Part shown: positions 35,523-47,832 of the stretch, in pieces | How positions within the stretch are numbered: the first letter of the stretch is position 1 | Layout: every line of letters starts with the position of its first letter | Assembly (NCBI GenBank): GCA_002794735.1 | Contig: NBAZ01000038.1 | Coordinates: 43,874 to 107,873 of the forward strand | Length of the DNA stretch: 64,000 nt | Reading direction: 5' to 3' | Source of the DNA: Pyrrhoderma lamaoense | Lineage: Eukaryota > Basidiomycota > Agaricomycetes > Hymenochaetales > Hymenochaetaceae | Translations under genes and position numbers: made by a program | Notes under the pieces: generated by a model | Told to the model about the DNA's origin: nothing | What the model saw: only the letters and a program-made list of their open reading frames with translations | The model's database searches: none

Positions 35523-35790
35523 GTTGTGGATAACAGCAACGACGACGAAGGCAATGGATAGCTATTAGCTAGACTTGCCAGGCTTGGTCGTGGTTGCATG
35601 CGAAGGGTGAGCTCTGAGTGAGATGGGTGATGCTAAATGAGCTACGGTATGACGACGACGATCCCATCCCAAGTAGGGTCGGCGTGCTCCAAAAATAACC
35701 CCCTTAGATAATCAGACCAATTGACATTTAGGTATCTGCATACATCACCATTTCTCGTTTCCACACACTGGCGGGCAAAACCTGAAAATC
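35523..35790. promoter_or_regulatory. Short bidirectional promoter
   Basis: 268 bp between the exchanger start (-) and the start of the basic protein gene (+). Both must take their promoters here. No specific factor site can be named with confidence. Confidence 0.5.
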
Positions 35791-37146
35791 ATGCCTTCAG
35801 TCCCGAGATTTTCGAACCCTCATAACCATAAACTAATCGACTGTGAGCTATCTTCTCGTGCAAAAATCTTTGATCGCATCGACTCAGAGGAAGATGATGA
35901 TCAAGAAACCCAAGCAAAACCCGGATCATCTTCATTCAGCGCACATCCAATAGAGAAGGACCTTTCCTCCGGGGACTCGTCATCAAAGAAAAGGAGACAA
36001 GCCGAGAAACTCTCATGGCTAGAAGACTATCTTCGCGCCTCCCTCATGCATAATATACCGGAGGGAAAATTGACAGGAATACCTGAAGCTGATAACACAA
36101 GTTCAAAGCAATCTAAAAAGAGAAAACGAAGAAAGGTCGGAAAGGAGGGGAGTATCGAAGAAGCTAGTATCCCAGATGATGAAGCTGTACACAGTGAATC
36201 CTCGATATTTGGTATGCCCCGTATGTGTTCTCGCAATGCAACCACTCACTTTAATTTGTTGGTCAGATTTCCAGCTACTCTCATTTCCTTCTGGTGCCAC
36301 ACGAAGAATTGACATTAGACCCAAACCTCCTAAACCAAGTCGGTATGTCTGCCTTATCCTTGCATCTATTAAACTCCATCCCGTGTTCCTCTCCCTTCCC
36401 TTATCTCACTATTTCAACATGACAATGATCACTGTCTTAACCATGTAAATTGTATGGAAATATCATCTAGTGTTGTTGAACGTGAATACGAAGATACCCC
36501 GGAAGCAGCGGCCATACGCTTTTCTCGAGCCCAGGAAGCTGCTGTAGACTTCTCATGGATCTCTGCCCAATCTAATATTGTATACCCTGTATGTTTTTCA
36601 GACTCAATATTCTCTTTGTAATCATCACTTGTCTCTTACTAATTTTCTCTTCCTTTAATTCCTCCCCGACAGATTCGCCCAACATCAAGAACGGAAAATA
36701 ATGCCTACATGATCGCTTCATCCTCTTATCATAGTATAGGGAAAACTTCAGGAACCAATGGTGTTCATGGAGCAACATCAACGCAATTTATACCATCATC
36801 ACAGCTCCCGACCTTACTCGTAACAGAAGCTCAGACACAGCGGAAGGGCACTAAAACAAAGCCCACAGCGCTAATTGCTACTACTTCATCCATAAACGCC
36901 CTCCTCCCTAGTCCCCACGAGTTAAAAGAAGGGAAGAAAATGTGCTGTCCTGTCGTACCAGTCTTATCTGTCCCTCTCCAGCTTAATCGAACTACACATC
37001 CATCCCGTGCAGCGCCTCATACAGAGGCAAGTAATAAGGATAGATCGGAATTCGTAGATAGGAATATGGTAACTCCGAATGCAAAGAGGAAGAAGAGGAG
37101 GTTACGAGCTCCTCGTAAGCGGATTACCTCCGCAACGTTTGTCTAG
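35791..37146 (+). CDS. Basic, probably nuclear protein of unknown function
   Basis: Exons 35791-36211, 36267-36342, 36471-36588 and 36673-37146; phases close, 362 aa. Three clusters suggest nuclear localisation: SSSKKRRQAEK, SKKRKRRKVGK and, at the C-terminus, NAKRKKRRLRAPRKRI. The middle, built from exons 2-3, reads FQLLSFPSGATRRIDIRPKP, then VVEREYEDTPEAAAIRFSRA and QEAAVDFSWI. It is the most ordered part, and I believe it occurs in other basidiomycete proteins of unknown function. The start is in good context, and acidic and Ser-rich stretches surround the basic ones. A ribosome-biogenesis or chromatin role is a guess only. Confidence 0.75.
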
Positions 37147-39697
37147 ATCACTGCATACCCCCCTCCCCAAGAAAACGGATATATACTATTGATTGAAGCT
37201 ATATTCTGGGACCTACTGATCATGTATTATCATCCTAAGCTAATGTAGATGCTTTGAAGCCGTCTTAAATCATACGTCCTCTCTTTTTGTGATTGTTCAC
37301 GCTCGTATTGTATAGACATCTATACGCATGCGCAATCTAGAGTTGTACAAACAAACACATGAAGACTCAGACGAGCTGGATACAAAAGACTAGGTATTTC
37401 TAGATTCAAATCGAGTTTTCTTAGTCGTTTTGGTGATTCCAGAAATATTTCACTTCTTTTGAGGAAAACCGGCTTTACCACATTTGTAGATTTGTATATC
37501 TTCATATACCCTTCCCGTTACCTCACCGGGTGCGCTAGATTCCTTGTACCCCACTGAAAAGGCAAAGGGTGCCGCAAGCCCAACGGGTACTGGTGTACTT
37601 ACAAGAGCGAGGTGATTCGAACACCGACCGATGATTTTGGAAATCGTCATACTTTGTGTAGATGATATATAACCTGACCTTACTTATTTGATCAAATACA
37701 TGATTTACTGGGCTAAAAAAAAAGAGGAGGGGGGAAGGGGCGTGATCAATCAGAGAAAGAACATTGGTATCATCACTAACGGTACCACATGACGAAGGGA
37801 CCAAAAAAACCAAAAAAAAACTGGAGACAAGGATGGGGTGGGTTATGGTTTTCCATTCGATTCAAAGGCTTGTTCTTCCATACAAATTTCTTTATTATAT
37901 ATAAGTTTTCTTCTTTTTTGTCCTGTCATACCTCCGTCCGATTCTCAGCTTTCATTCGCTGACTACATGCTTACATACCTACAAACTAAGTCTTGAGTAG
38001 TAGGTTCGTAGAGCTAGGATGGGGATGGGAGAAGAAACTCGGAAGGTCTAAGTACCACTCCTCTTCCCCCCCCCCCCCCTCTCTCGACACCCATCTTGGT
38101 ACGCATATACATACATAGATCGTTGCACACCACTTAACTAGTCCCATAATCTTAAAGGGTCGTGATCTGTGTATTGTACGGTGTGTGCTGTGTATGATGT
38201 ACACTTGGAAATTGACAGACTAGCCCGAGTTTAGACCTAACTTTTTTTTTTTTTTTTACTTTTTTCAATTTTCTATTTCTATCAGGTCCCCTAATTCGTG
38301 AGAAAGTAGTAGGTAGTAGTCGAGGAGCCCGGCTCCGTATTTCCATCGAAGCGGTTTATCTTCCTTCCGTTTCAGCGATCCCACGTTCCTCTAACGAGCA
38401 CGGTTGTTCCATGTTCCAAGAGAAAGGAGGTGAGAAGTACAAACTAAAAACGAGAATTGAAATGTCTTTTTGGAATAAAACACACAGACATGAGGATACA
38501 TATGTCTATCGGGGCACGTCACTCTTAATTTCACTCAAACAATAGATAATCCCAAATATCTGGTTGAATTAGAGAGAGAAAGATGAAAAGAGAGAAAGAA
38601 AACAGGACAGTAAGTCAGAAGGATGACACATTGTGTGTTTGTGCTCAGAATCCGTTCCGTAAACTGATAACATTTCATTAAGAAGGAAGAGTTGGATCAA
38701 ATCATGACCCGGCGTAGAGTAAAATATGATACGGATGTCCGATGTGTGTGTATGAAAAGAGATGATGATGAATTAGAGAATCCCGCAAACAAAAATCAAA
38801 GTCGAAGAACAGAGAAAAAAAAAAGGGGGGGGACAAATAGGAGTCAACAATGTTACCCCTGAACTGACCCGGAGAAGTTGAGAAGGATTATCCCGAACCG
38901 GACCGGAGTGTATGGTGTAAGCGACTTTTATTATTATCACAATTGAAGAATGATGAACAGTATGAATTTATCATTTAGTGAGGAGCTGTTATTGGTACAC
39001 GGAACGATCGTTATTGATGAGCCGTGAAACAGGACATCCAAGTGGATTCAAGACAGAACAAGACATGTAATACTTGAAGAGTAAAGGGGGGCAGTAGCGT
39101 TAGTTCTAGATAGTAGCGTACTCAAAAGGAAACCAGAAGCAGAAAGTATTAACATGAGGGTCAGACTTGTAGTATTACTAGTAATTACTGTAGTAGATTA
39201 CAGTTTCTTCATTTGTAAGTAGATCATCCATATTCAACTTTCCTTCTTTTAAGTTAGTAAATGTAAGATGAAATCAAGAAGCAGCGATACATCAGCATGA
39301 ATCATGCTGTATACTGACACTTGTCCGACGTCGAAGAAAAAGAAATGCAAGTAATCGTATCATTCATATGAAGATATCTGATTTATTAAAAAAAAATCGA
39401 GTAAGACTAAAGTACAAGCGCGTACCTTAAAGTGCTTGGCCCCTCATTACTGTATTACTATTTCTATAGTAGTTTATATTTACTTATGCTTACTTGTCCT
39501 GACGTATGAAACTTCCATGGGCGCGCACACGAACCCCAGGTCGGGATTCGGTCAACAGACGGGCTGAGGTACTTGGGTCCAATGAGGCCTTTTGCGCTTC
39601 TTCTTCTTCTTCTTCTTCCTCCTCCCCCTTCTCCTTTATCCTTCCTCCCTTCTCCTCCCGTCCTCCATTTCCGCATTGGAAATCACGATCAATAACG
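37147..39697. other. Intergenic; one doubtful small gene at 37450-37650 (-)
   Basis: Mostly AT- and GA-rich sequence with a C run near 38069-38081 and a T run near 38240-38257. On the minus strand a 66-aa frame (MTISKIIGRCSNHLAL...) carries a perfect GTAAGT donor after LAL and a 49-nt candidate intron ending TTTTCAG. This could be a small spliced gene, but no family or downstream exon is evident. Part of it mimics a tRNA T-arm. Confidence 0.35.
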
Positions 39698-40573
39698 ATG
39701 CATACGTACACCGTAACGGTAGCTTTCATCTCTCTCGCTCTTCTAAATGGTACGCAGCCCTTCTCTTCCTTTTTTTTTTATCTCAATGGCATGCTCCCCG
39801 ATCTGTATAATTGTAATGTAATAGTCACGCTTACTCTCGTTGTTGAATGTTACAGTTGTACGCGCTCAGGTGTCCACAGCAGACATAGCTGCTATAGGAT
39901 TCCAAGATGACAACTTACAAGGTCAAGCAGTTGGTACGGGTGCAGACGGCACAACCTATATCCTCTCAGGGACGTTCGGTACTTTCGATGCCCCCTTCAC
40001 AGGTATGCCCCACCTCCCCCTCCCTCCCCACTCATCCAACTAAAACCAAAACATATTAATTTAAATGCCTTTACTCACTTACCACTTCATTCAACAGTAA
40101 CGGTCGTAGAAGACGCAACACACGTCTCCGAACACGCCGTGGTCGAGATGACAGAAGGAACGCTAAACGTGAACATCCAGTGCGGTCTATCAGGCAACAA
40201 CGCGATCTGCACCGAAGAAGTGAGCGAAGGCACCGACGCGACTACTCAAACTATCTCTGGGACGTTCTCCTCGGCTGAGATACCCGTCGTCACCGGCTCG
40301 AACACTTTCCCTTCTTCTTCTACGGCGGCGAGTGTCACGTTCTCTAGTGCGTCTGCGACGGGATCGGATTCGTTGAGTGTGTTGCCTGCGCAGATTACGG
40401 TGACGACGAAGACGAGTGCGACTGTTACGAGTGGGATAAGTAGCTCCTCTGGTAGCTCGTCAAGTGCCTCTCGGGTTATGGATTTCGGTATCAATGGTGC
40501 TGGTGCTGGAATTATCATCGCCGGACTCGGAGTTTTATTCTCCACGGCCTTTGTGACTCTTTCAAATTTCTAA
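39698..40573 (+). CDS. Secreted Ser/Thr-rich GPI-anchored protein (paralogue 2)
   Basis: Exons 39698-39749, 39856-40002 and 40098-40573; phases close, 224 aa. A signal peptide (MHTYTVTVAFISLALLN) is followed by VVRAQVSTADI, TTYILSGTFGTFDAPFT, VTVVEDATHVSEHAVVEM, a two-Cys motif IQCGLSGNNAICTEE, a Ser/Thr-rich region and a hydrophobic tail (GAGIIIAGLGVLFSTAFVTL) for GPI attachment. It matches the gene at 2211-3330 in intron phase, motif order and Cys spacing, but lacks that gene's third intron and long serine tail. Likely a cell-surface protein without enzymatic function. Confidence 0.87.
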
Positions 40574-41399
40574 ACTACAAAGCATAGGACGATTGTTTCT
40601 CGTGTTTTTCATTTTACATTCTATCTATATCCCGTGGACTTTTTTTTTTTCATCGGTACATGGGATACTCTCTAGCGTACATACATTGAAGATTATTCGT
40701 ATTATGGTTGTTTTTATTTCCTAGGCTTTGTTTGTTACTATTTAAGGGAAGAAAAGATCATATGATCGTTGTGTTCTCATTTATTATCACAAGTTTCCTC
40801 TGCCTTATCAAGTTCAATGATCCCCTTCCTCTACAAAGGCTAAGATGCACAATCTTTTTTCAAATTAATAGCTCCAAAGATGGGTTAATGATAGTGAAAG
40901 ATTCAATTGTTTCAACTATTACCGCATTTAGACCAGAAGAGTTACATTGAAGATACTTTGACTAGAAAATCCTTGTTGAGGGGAACTTACTAGCCCCATT
41001 TTGGAACGTATTGAAAAACATTAATGAGTCTACTCACACAATACTGCTAACCATTCAAGTCATTAAAACCCAAAAACAAAGTTATATACGTATCGCCCGG
41101 GAACAAATCAAGCGTGGTATGTCCAAAACAACATTCCACCACTACTTTGCTTTCAATCCGTGTCTTTGTACGTTCGTCCAGATTGCCAGTATTATAGGTA
41201 TCGTAATCTTCCCACTACAGGGAGTCTAGACAACTTTGCTTCCGTAATCCTTGACCCACATATTGAAACCAATATTTTTCCAAAATTCTTTTGGATGAGA
41301 TCCATAGTTTCTTCGACCTTTCTCATTATATATAAAAAGCAAAGGTCGTGAAGGAGAAAAAAACAAGGGGTGTTGGATGGTTCTTTTCCCTCTTGAGTG
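40574..41399. other. Intergenic
   Basis: 3' flank of the GPI gene with T-rich sequence and the promoter of the next gene. Short frames look random. Confidence 0.45.
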
Positions 41400-42053
41400 A
41401 TGATGTCTGGTGCAGTGACAACTAGGACATCGGCTTACGCAGTTAAGCCTACGTATAAATCGGTTGGAAAGAACGTTGAGCATAAGCCTCAAACCAAGCC
41501 TACGTCTGCGCCTAAAGGAGTTTTGAAAAAGCAAGACAAGGTCTCGCCGAGTACGTCAAAGACCCAGAAAACAATTAATCCGGTGGCCAGTGTTGCCGAA
41601 CCAAAACGAGAACGACCCAAGGTGTCTGCTTCGTTCGCGGAGCAGCCTGTGTCCAAGGTATCGTCATCTTCAACAGAGCAAATAAGGACGTTATTGTGGG
41701 GATGTATCAGGAAACGACGTAGAGCTGAAGAGATCGTACGTAGTTATGAGGATAATTGGAGTGCTACCTCTGAGCTCCTTGGAGGGAAAAAAACAAAAAA
41801 GATCAAGGACGAGCTGCTTATTATGAAGTGTAAGCTAGCTCTTTATTCAATTGAGGTTAATCGGCTTGAGACTGCGATGAGGCGCCTTGGTGAGTTCCCG
41901 GCTGATGCTGTGGGTAAAAGTGACTATGAGATGATCGCTGTGGAGGCTATGGCGAAACATGGGGAGATGCTCAGAGTGATCAATAACAATAGTAAGGCAA
42001 TCTTAGAAGGCCAGAAGTATTTATCTGAGAGCGAAGTCACTTCATGTAAGTGA
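41400..42053 (+). CDS. Hypothetical basic/coiled-coil protein
   Basis: Single open frame, 217 aa from the first ATG (41400). The N-terminal 95 residues are Lys/Ser/Thr/Pro-rich and disordered (KPTYKSVGKNVEHKPQTKP). From about residue 98 it is helical and charged: TEQIRTLLWGCIRKRRRAEE, DELLIMKCKLALYSIEVNRL, ETAMRRLGEF and EAMAKHGEMLRVINNNSKA, consistent with coiled coils. No family recognised. Codon use and length argue for a real gene. The first methionine is followed closely by a second, so the start may be either. Confidence 0.6.
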   Translation: MMSGAVTTRTSAYAVKPTYKSVGKNVEHKPQTKPTSAPKGVLKKQDKVSPSTSKTQKTINPVASVAEPKRERPKVSASFAEQPVSKVSSSSTEQIRTLLWGCIRKRRRAEEIVRSYEDNWSATSELLGGKKTKKIKDELLIMKCKLALYSIEVNRLETAMRRLGEFPADAVGKSDYEMIAVEAMAKHGEMLRVINNNSKAILEGQKYLSESEVTSCK

Positions 42054-42634
42054 AGAGTATAGCCCATACGTTATCCGGATCAGAAGTAAAAATTGACAAA
42101 TAGTATACGAATTATTTTGAAAATGATTGTTACGTTAAAGTGTAATATTAAACGCATTTTAGTGCCATGTTTCTTTTTATTAAACCCGCATGGAACTGAA
42201 ATGCCACAACCTTTTATTTCTCCTTAAGAAAAAAAACTGTATTGTGGCTTGGGCTCAGCCGTGAGAATAAATCTATTTTTAAATATAATGAAGTTTACTA
42301 GAAGTTTGATCACGGATTATTTGAATGTGACGACCTATTAACATATGCTTCTAGAGTCCTGCTAGATATTAAAAAAAATGTCTAATCTGAAAGCAAGTCG
42401 TAAATTTGCAATACGAAGTTTTGGTTGCGTAAAGCGAGATTAGGCGAACAGTCGGCCATGAACCACACACGCCGCATCTTTATACGATCAAGAGAGAGAA
42501 ACAAGACAAGACAGGACCACATCTCACCTTGGTTCAAATTTGTCACTCTAACCACCATCTCATTTTTTTTTCTCTTCTCACCATTTCACCTATACTAATC
42601 ACTAACTCTGTCAAACGTCACCGAAACAACAACG
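42054..42634. other. Intergenic
   Basis: AT-rich, with the promoter of the SH3 gene. No gene seen. Confidence 0.45.
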
Positions 42635-43720
42635 ATGCATACGGCGTCACAGTCATCAGCCTTGTTATCCCATATCGTCGCACAGACGCAGTCCAACCTA
42701 GACTTTCTTGTGTCACAGAATCACCTCACAGCATCAGACGTTGCTGGCATCCTCTCTAAACTTTCTACTCTCCAAACAGGTCATGGTGAGTCACCACCGA
42801 GTCCCGTACTGTCTGTTGCCGAGCGTACACGCCAAATGTCCTTGATGGAGAGAGAGAATTGGGTTCCTGAACGGGCACCTTCTCCTCCTAAAGCTGTCAT
42901 GCCGATCCGTCGAGTCGTCCCTCCTCCACCAACTCCAATCCTACCAAGGAACCCACAAGCAAAGGCTCTTTGGGATTATAACCCGGATGGGACGGTGTGT
43001 AAAATGCTACACCAGTAAAATAACGTATAGCAAATCGTACTTAACTCACCTACAGGACCCCAATGACCTATCCTTCCGAGCAGGAGATATAATTGAAATA
43101 GTCTCAGAGACAAACGTGGACTGGTGGACTGGAAAGCTGAACGGACGTCAAGGTCTTTTCCCTTCGAATTACGTCGAGAAGTTGCCTGATGTCCGAGATG
43201 CGCCTGCTTCACCTGGACGTGCGCCTATCCCTGTTCCAGCGCCCACTGGTTCATCATATGGACGTTTTCCACCCTCGAATGAATACCAGGCCCCTCCTCC
43301 CTTCCCCTCGGGACCGAGTTCATATAACGCTCCTCCTCCCCCTCCGCCTTCATGGAATGGGCCTCCACAGCCATATAACGCATATAACGAGAAGCCGCAG
43401 CCGCAGCAACAGGTTTACGCCCCTGCTCCCGCTCCGGTGCAAGCGCCTCCTGAACCCGAGAAGAAGAAGAGTAAATTTGGTGGCCTGGGAACAACGGTTA
43501 GTACATATGACTCTTTTGTGATTTCCTTTTTGCACCCCTCGTCTCATCTGGAAGCATTGTTTTTAGATGGCGAACTCTGCCGCCGGGGGTGTAGGTTTTG
43601 GCGCAGGTAAGCATAGATCGCGAAGTTACTCCATCCTAGTGAAACCTTGAAACGCTAACCCCCTTTCCCTTCCAAATAGGTGCTGCTATAGGCAGTGGAA
43701 TCATCAACTCGATTTTTTAA
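42635..43720 (+). CDS. SH3-domain protein, LSB1/PIN3-like
   Basis: Exons 42635-42994, 43056-43496, 43567-43606 and 43680-43720; phases close, 293 aa. The N-terminus is helical (SNLDFLVSQNHLTASDVAGI). Then a proline stretch and one SH3 domain: AKALWDYNPDGT, DPNDLSFRAGDIIEIVSE, DWWTGKLNGRQGLFPSNYVE, carrying the ALYDY-like, WW and PSNYV signatures. A Pro/Tyr-rich tail follows, and the C-terminus FGAG-AAIGSGIINSIF matches the hydrophobic end of yeast Lsb1 and Pin3/Lsb2. Those proteins bind Las17/WASP, control actin patches and affect prion formation. The first intron splits the SH3 domain. Confidence 0.9.
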
Positions 43721-44146
43721 CCCACTTTTTCGTACACTAATACTGATAGAACTGCCTTATATGTATAAGACTTTTCGTTCCCTCCTCCTTTCCCATTCTT
43801 CTTCTAACTACCTTATCAATCTATTCATTGTATCTCTCGGACTAATCTTCTACTTTGAATAACAGCCTGTGCTACAGTATTCCTGCATTCTTGATGACTT
43901 TTTTTTGTTCCAATTGCCACTCCTCCTTAAGCCTGTGAACGAGAACCCGTGGTAAAAATAGGGTTACGATACCCCATATCAGAGTTTAAAAAAATATGAA
44001 ATCATATGAACTAAAACACGTGGAAGCACATCTCTTTCGACATCGGCTATGCATCAGGACCAAATTGGGATTCTATTGCTCTTCACAAAGCTATAAAGTA
44101 AACCTAAAAGCCTTCCTTCTCACACCCTTTTCTTCCACTAGCTACC
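43721..44146. other. Intergenic
   Basis: About 430 bp between the SH3 gene and the POT1-like gene, both on the plus strand. Noncoding. Confidence 0.5.
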
Positions 44147-46043
44147 ATGTCCATGCCTAGGATCCCGACGAACACCATGTCTCATAACCGTCGCAAAAGC
44201 CCTCTACATAATTCGGAAACAACAACGATCTTCGAAGATGCGTCATTGAAGAAGCACTGGTCGGACATCGAACATGCTCTTTCCCATAACGGTAACTCTA
44301 AGGACGAAAATGGGTGGATTGAAGGGCAAATCCACGAAATACATATCACACAAAAAGAGGTCGAGATCTTACTCGTCCCTTCTAACGATACCTGCAGAAG
44401 GTCTTTAGGACTAGACATACTTCGTGTTTTCATTTCGTGCCCGAATTACTTCTTGTTCACTTTTGCCATCAATCAAGTTGTGAAAATATCACTTAGAGGC
44501 GCTCGGGTTGTTAAGGATCTGTCAAGAAAGGATAGTAATAATACTATGGGGTCGCTTTCTCTTATCTTTGCTACTGGGGCTGCTATTCAATCTGTACGAA
44601 AGGGTATCTTTATGCAAGACGGGGCCATAATTGATTCATGGGAAGGTAAACTTTGATCTTTTCGACTTATACTCCCCTTCTAGTACTATATCTCTTTAAC
44701 AAGATAAAGTATATAACTAATCTATTGCGTTATGGCTGGTGTTATGTGTAGCGAAAGATAACCTCGAGGGCGCTTACATCTTACCTGAAGTTGATTTTGA
44801 ATTACTTTCTTTATCCGAATCAGAAGTAGGGACACCAAGGGTCGTCTCGTCCCTAGTGAACAGTCCAAATACGAACCAAGTTGCGCTCCCACCACCAACA
44901 AATTCAAGTCTAGACGTGAGGTCTTCAGATGAGATATTTGATGTCAGTCGCCTTTCCCCCGTCCATACCCTTTTTTGTCCCATTCCCTCGCATCAGTCAA
45001 ATAATATATATTGCTTTCTCGCATTGACTTTGTATGGGTTTTATTAACATGATCGCCTAATTATAGATTGACTCTTGTCCGCATCTGAATACCCTTTACA
45101 ACCATGTGAACAAGTTTGTCCCGATTTTCGGTGTTGTCGTATCAATCAAACCTATGAATACGTCAGCAACAGGAAGTAAGTATGAAAATAAGAATTCAGT
45201 TTCAATCTTTTCAATCATCATTCAACTAATCTACCACAACACCCCTCCCCTCCCCCCTTCCACCTCCCGACCCAACCTCAACCTATAATCTTAGGTACCT
45301 TCATAAACATGACAATCGCCGACGGTCAAACGTCTAACGAGAACAACAACACGAACAACGGAGGCCGATTCCAACTCACCTGTTTCCGCAACGCCAATTC
45401 TCCTACAGACTCGCGTGACCTCCCACTTCTCCAAGTAGGCGACGCAGTCCTCTTTAGGAGTGTGAAGATCAAGCATTGGGAGTCGACTGATAAGCTTATC
45501 GGGACGGTGTATAATTATCTGATGGATTATGTTGTTTTTAGGCCTGGTAGAGAATCTAGGGATGAGACTTATCCAGGGAGTTTTGGGACAGTGGAGAGTG
45601 GGAATGAGGTAGGGATGGGGAAGATGGTTCTACCACCACATGTCAATGATATCTCAACTTTGGGCCCAACTGTAGCGACGTTCTACAGAGCTGCTTACAC
45701 CCAACAGGAGAAGTTCGTACGACTTTTAGAAGCTGTTCATCATCACCCGCAACAACAGACACAGATGATAATGAGGAATACTAAGAATACAATTCTGGGT
45801 CCGGCTCCGACTCCGATGTCTCCATCATCTAACTTTGCGATCAATCCTAACAACTCTAATCCCAACCCCAGTCCTAACATTACTTTAGGGAGTGGCTCTC
45901 TTTATCCTTCTCTGACGCCTTTGACTCCCGGGTCTCAGGCTGTAGGATCCCCTCTTCGTCCTTCTTCGCCTGGGGTCCCCAAACCTCAAGGTGGAGGACC
46001 ATACTCGTTAAAGGCAGTCTACACGAAGCTATATACCTCTTGA
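44147..46043 (+). CDS. POT1-like telomere protein with Telo_bind OB fold
   Basis: Exons 44147-44645, 44752-44942, 45067-45175 and 45295-46043; phases close, 515 aa. Residues about 45-165 (GWIEGQIHEIHITQKEVEIL, INQVVKISLRGARVV, LSLIFATGAAIQSV) look like a first OB fold. Residues about 235-330 match the Telo_bind OB fold of POT1/Cdc13: VNKFVPIFGVVVSIKP, FINMTIADGQ, FQLTCFRNANS, LPLLQVGDAVLFRSVKIKHW. POT1 binds the single-stranded telomeric overhang and controls telomerase and end protection. The C-terminal 160 residues are Asn/Pro-rich, without a visible second POT1-type domain. The exon 2 donor is an unusual GTCAGT. The exact family branch is inferred. Confidence 0.72.
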
Positions 46044-47832
46044 TTTTTTTTCTCTCTAACTTGATTCCTCTCCCCTTTCCCTTCGTATCGGGGCTCTTGA
46101 CCTTTCTTAAGTGATTGCTGAAACATTATCTCCTCCTCCTCTTCCTCCTCCGCCCAGACAAGAGTAAACCTGTTGCTACATCATACACACCCATAGACAC
46201 AGTACATAAAACAGGCTCATAAACGCAACCTCATACACATCTCATACACATCTATATACACAGTCACACTTACACATGTGTACGCAAACACAAAAAACGT
46301 CGAGGTAACCATTCACTCGTTCTCCTATCTTCTATTGTAACCTCGTACTCTGTAACCCTTCAAGCTTGTAATCTCGTCCAATGTATCATCTATCCCTACT
46401 CCATAAGTATAACCAGTGTTATTTTCCTGACTTGTATCGTATCTGCTTTTCTTCTACTTCTTTACTTACTTACTGGCTTGCTTGTTTTGTTTACTTTGAT
46501 CTGCTCTCATTCCTGCTTTCGAGTTGTTGTTTTCAGTTTTGGCTTTCGTTTTTGGCTTTTGGTTTTTGATTTGGTCTTGTGATGTTTTGCGTTTTTGTTT
46601 TTGAAATTATTCTGTAGTATTCTTCCCTCGGACGAACTTCAAAAAGAGATAGAAATCTCAGGACTCCAATCTCGATCTACGTAGCTCACAGCTTTGTTTA
46701 TCCATCATTCATTCCACATATACATGAATTTGCAATGTTGAATATAGTAACTAGCATCAGCATCAGCACTAGCACTTAGCGATAATAGTCCTACTTTAAG
46801 TCGTCTATTACGGTAACCCCACCCCTCCACATACACACCAGGGCGGGCCTACAACACCCCCCTCCTAGTATCACTATCAATGAACCAAGATCTTTTTAGT
46901 GGCTACCTATAATGTATCGTCCATTTCACAACTTCACATCTATGGATACTTTGGATACTTGGACGTATAACCCCTATTTATATTGTTGAATTGTGACTTG
47001 TAGATAATTAGATACTATGAGCTACAAATGCTGTGAAACGAATCATAACACACTCACACACTCACACACACTTTCTTTGTCTCCCGTTCATTCTTCCCTT
47101 TCCCGGAAACTTCACCCGTTTCCAAAAGAAACACATAAAGTAATGAATAAGTAAACGTGATCGTACATTTCAATCGTCCCAGTATGACTTGGAGTCAGCT
47201 AAGATAGAGTTCAATTTCAATTCCAATACTCTTTTCTATCTCACCTATCTTGTTCATTCAACTCATATCCGATACATAAGGTTTTCTAGCCCAAGAGGAC
47301 AGAAAGAAACCAAGAAAAGTATCTGAAATCCCTTTAAAAGGGACAGGAAAGGGAATAAGACAGTGAGGAGGATAGTAAAAAAAATGTTAATAAAAACATT
47401 GATAGTGACAGCGGACATATAGAAAAGAGACATTTGAAAGCAGTAGACTAGTTGCTGTAGGTCTATCCTGATATTTCGTTACTTGATACACAAGAAAAAA
47501 ATACGTTTGGAGTGGACGATTGACAAACATCAGACATAAACTGAGGGCTGGAACAGACTCAGAATGACATATAATCTTGATAAAAATATGCTAAAGGAAG
47601 AAAAAATATGAAGTGAACACGAGAGAGGTGAAGGGGATAGCGAAAGAGAAAAGAGAGAACGTTGATGAGATTTGACCAAAACATATTGTTGCCTTCTAAT
47701 GCGAACTGTAATCATGAGAAGAAGAGAAAAACTGCTTTCCTGATTGTTCAAAGCAATAATGATGGATTGAAAGGAGGAAGCCACAAAACCAAATCGAACA
47801 AAAAAAAGGATGTCAAATTAAAATAAAGCATT
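46044..47832. other. Convergent intergenic region
   Basis: 3' flanks of the POT1-like gene (+) and the acyl-CoA dehydrogenase (-). T-rich and simple repeats (CACTCACACACTCACACACA at about 47050); the short frames here are low-complexity products. Confidence 0.5.

Noticed and set aside
37590..37650. Possible tRNA: the minus strand has GGTGTTCGAATCACC, like a T-arm
   Set aside because: No matching acceptor stem or D-arm about 75 nt upstream; the T-stem has a mismatch. Better explained as part of a short reading frame with a GTAAGT donor.
46381..46569. 62-codon hydrophobic frame
   Set aside because: Phe/Leu/Ser-rich product of T-rich intergenic DNA.
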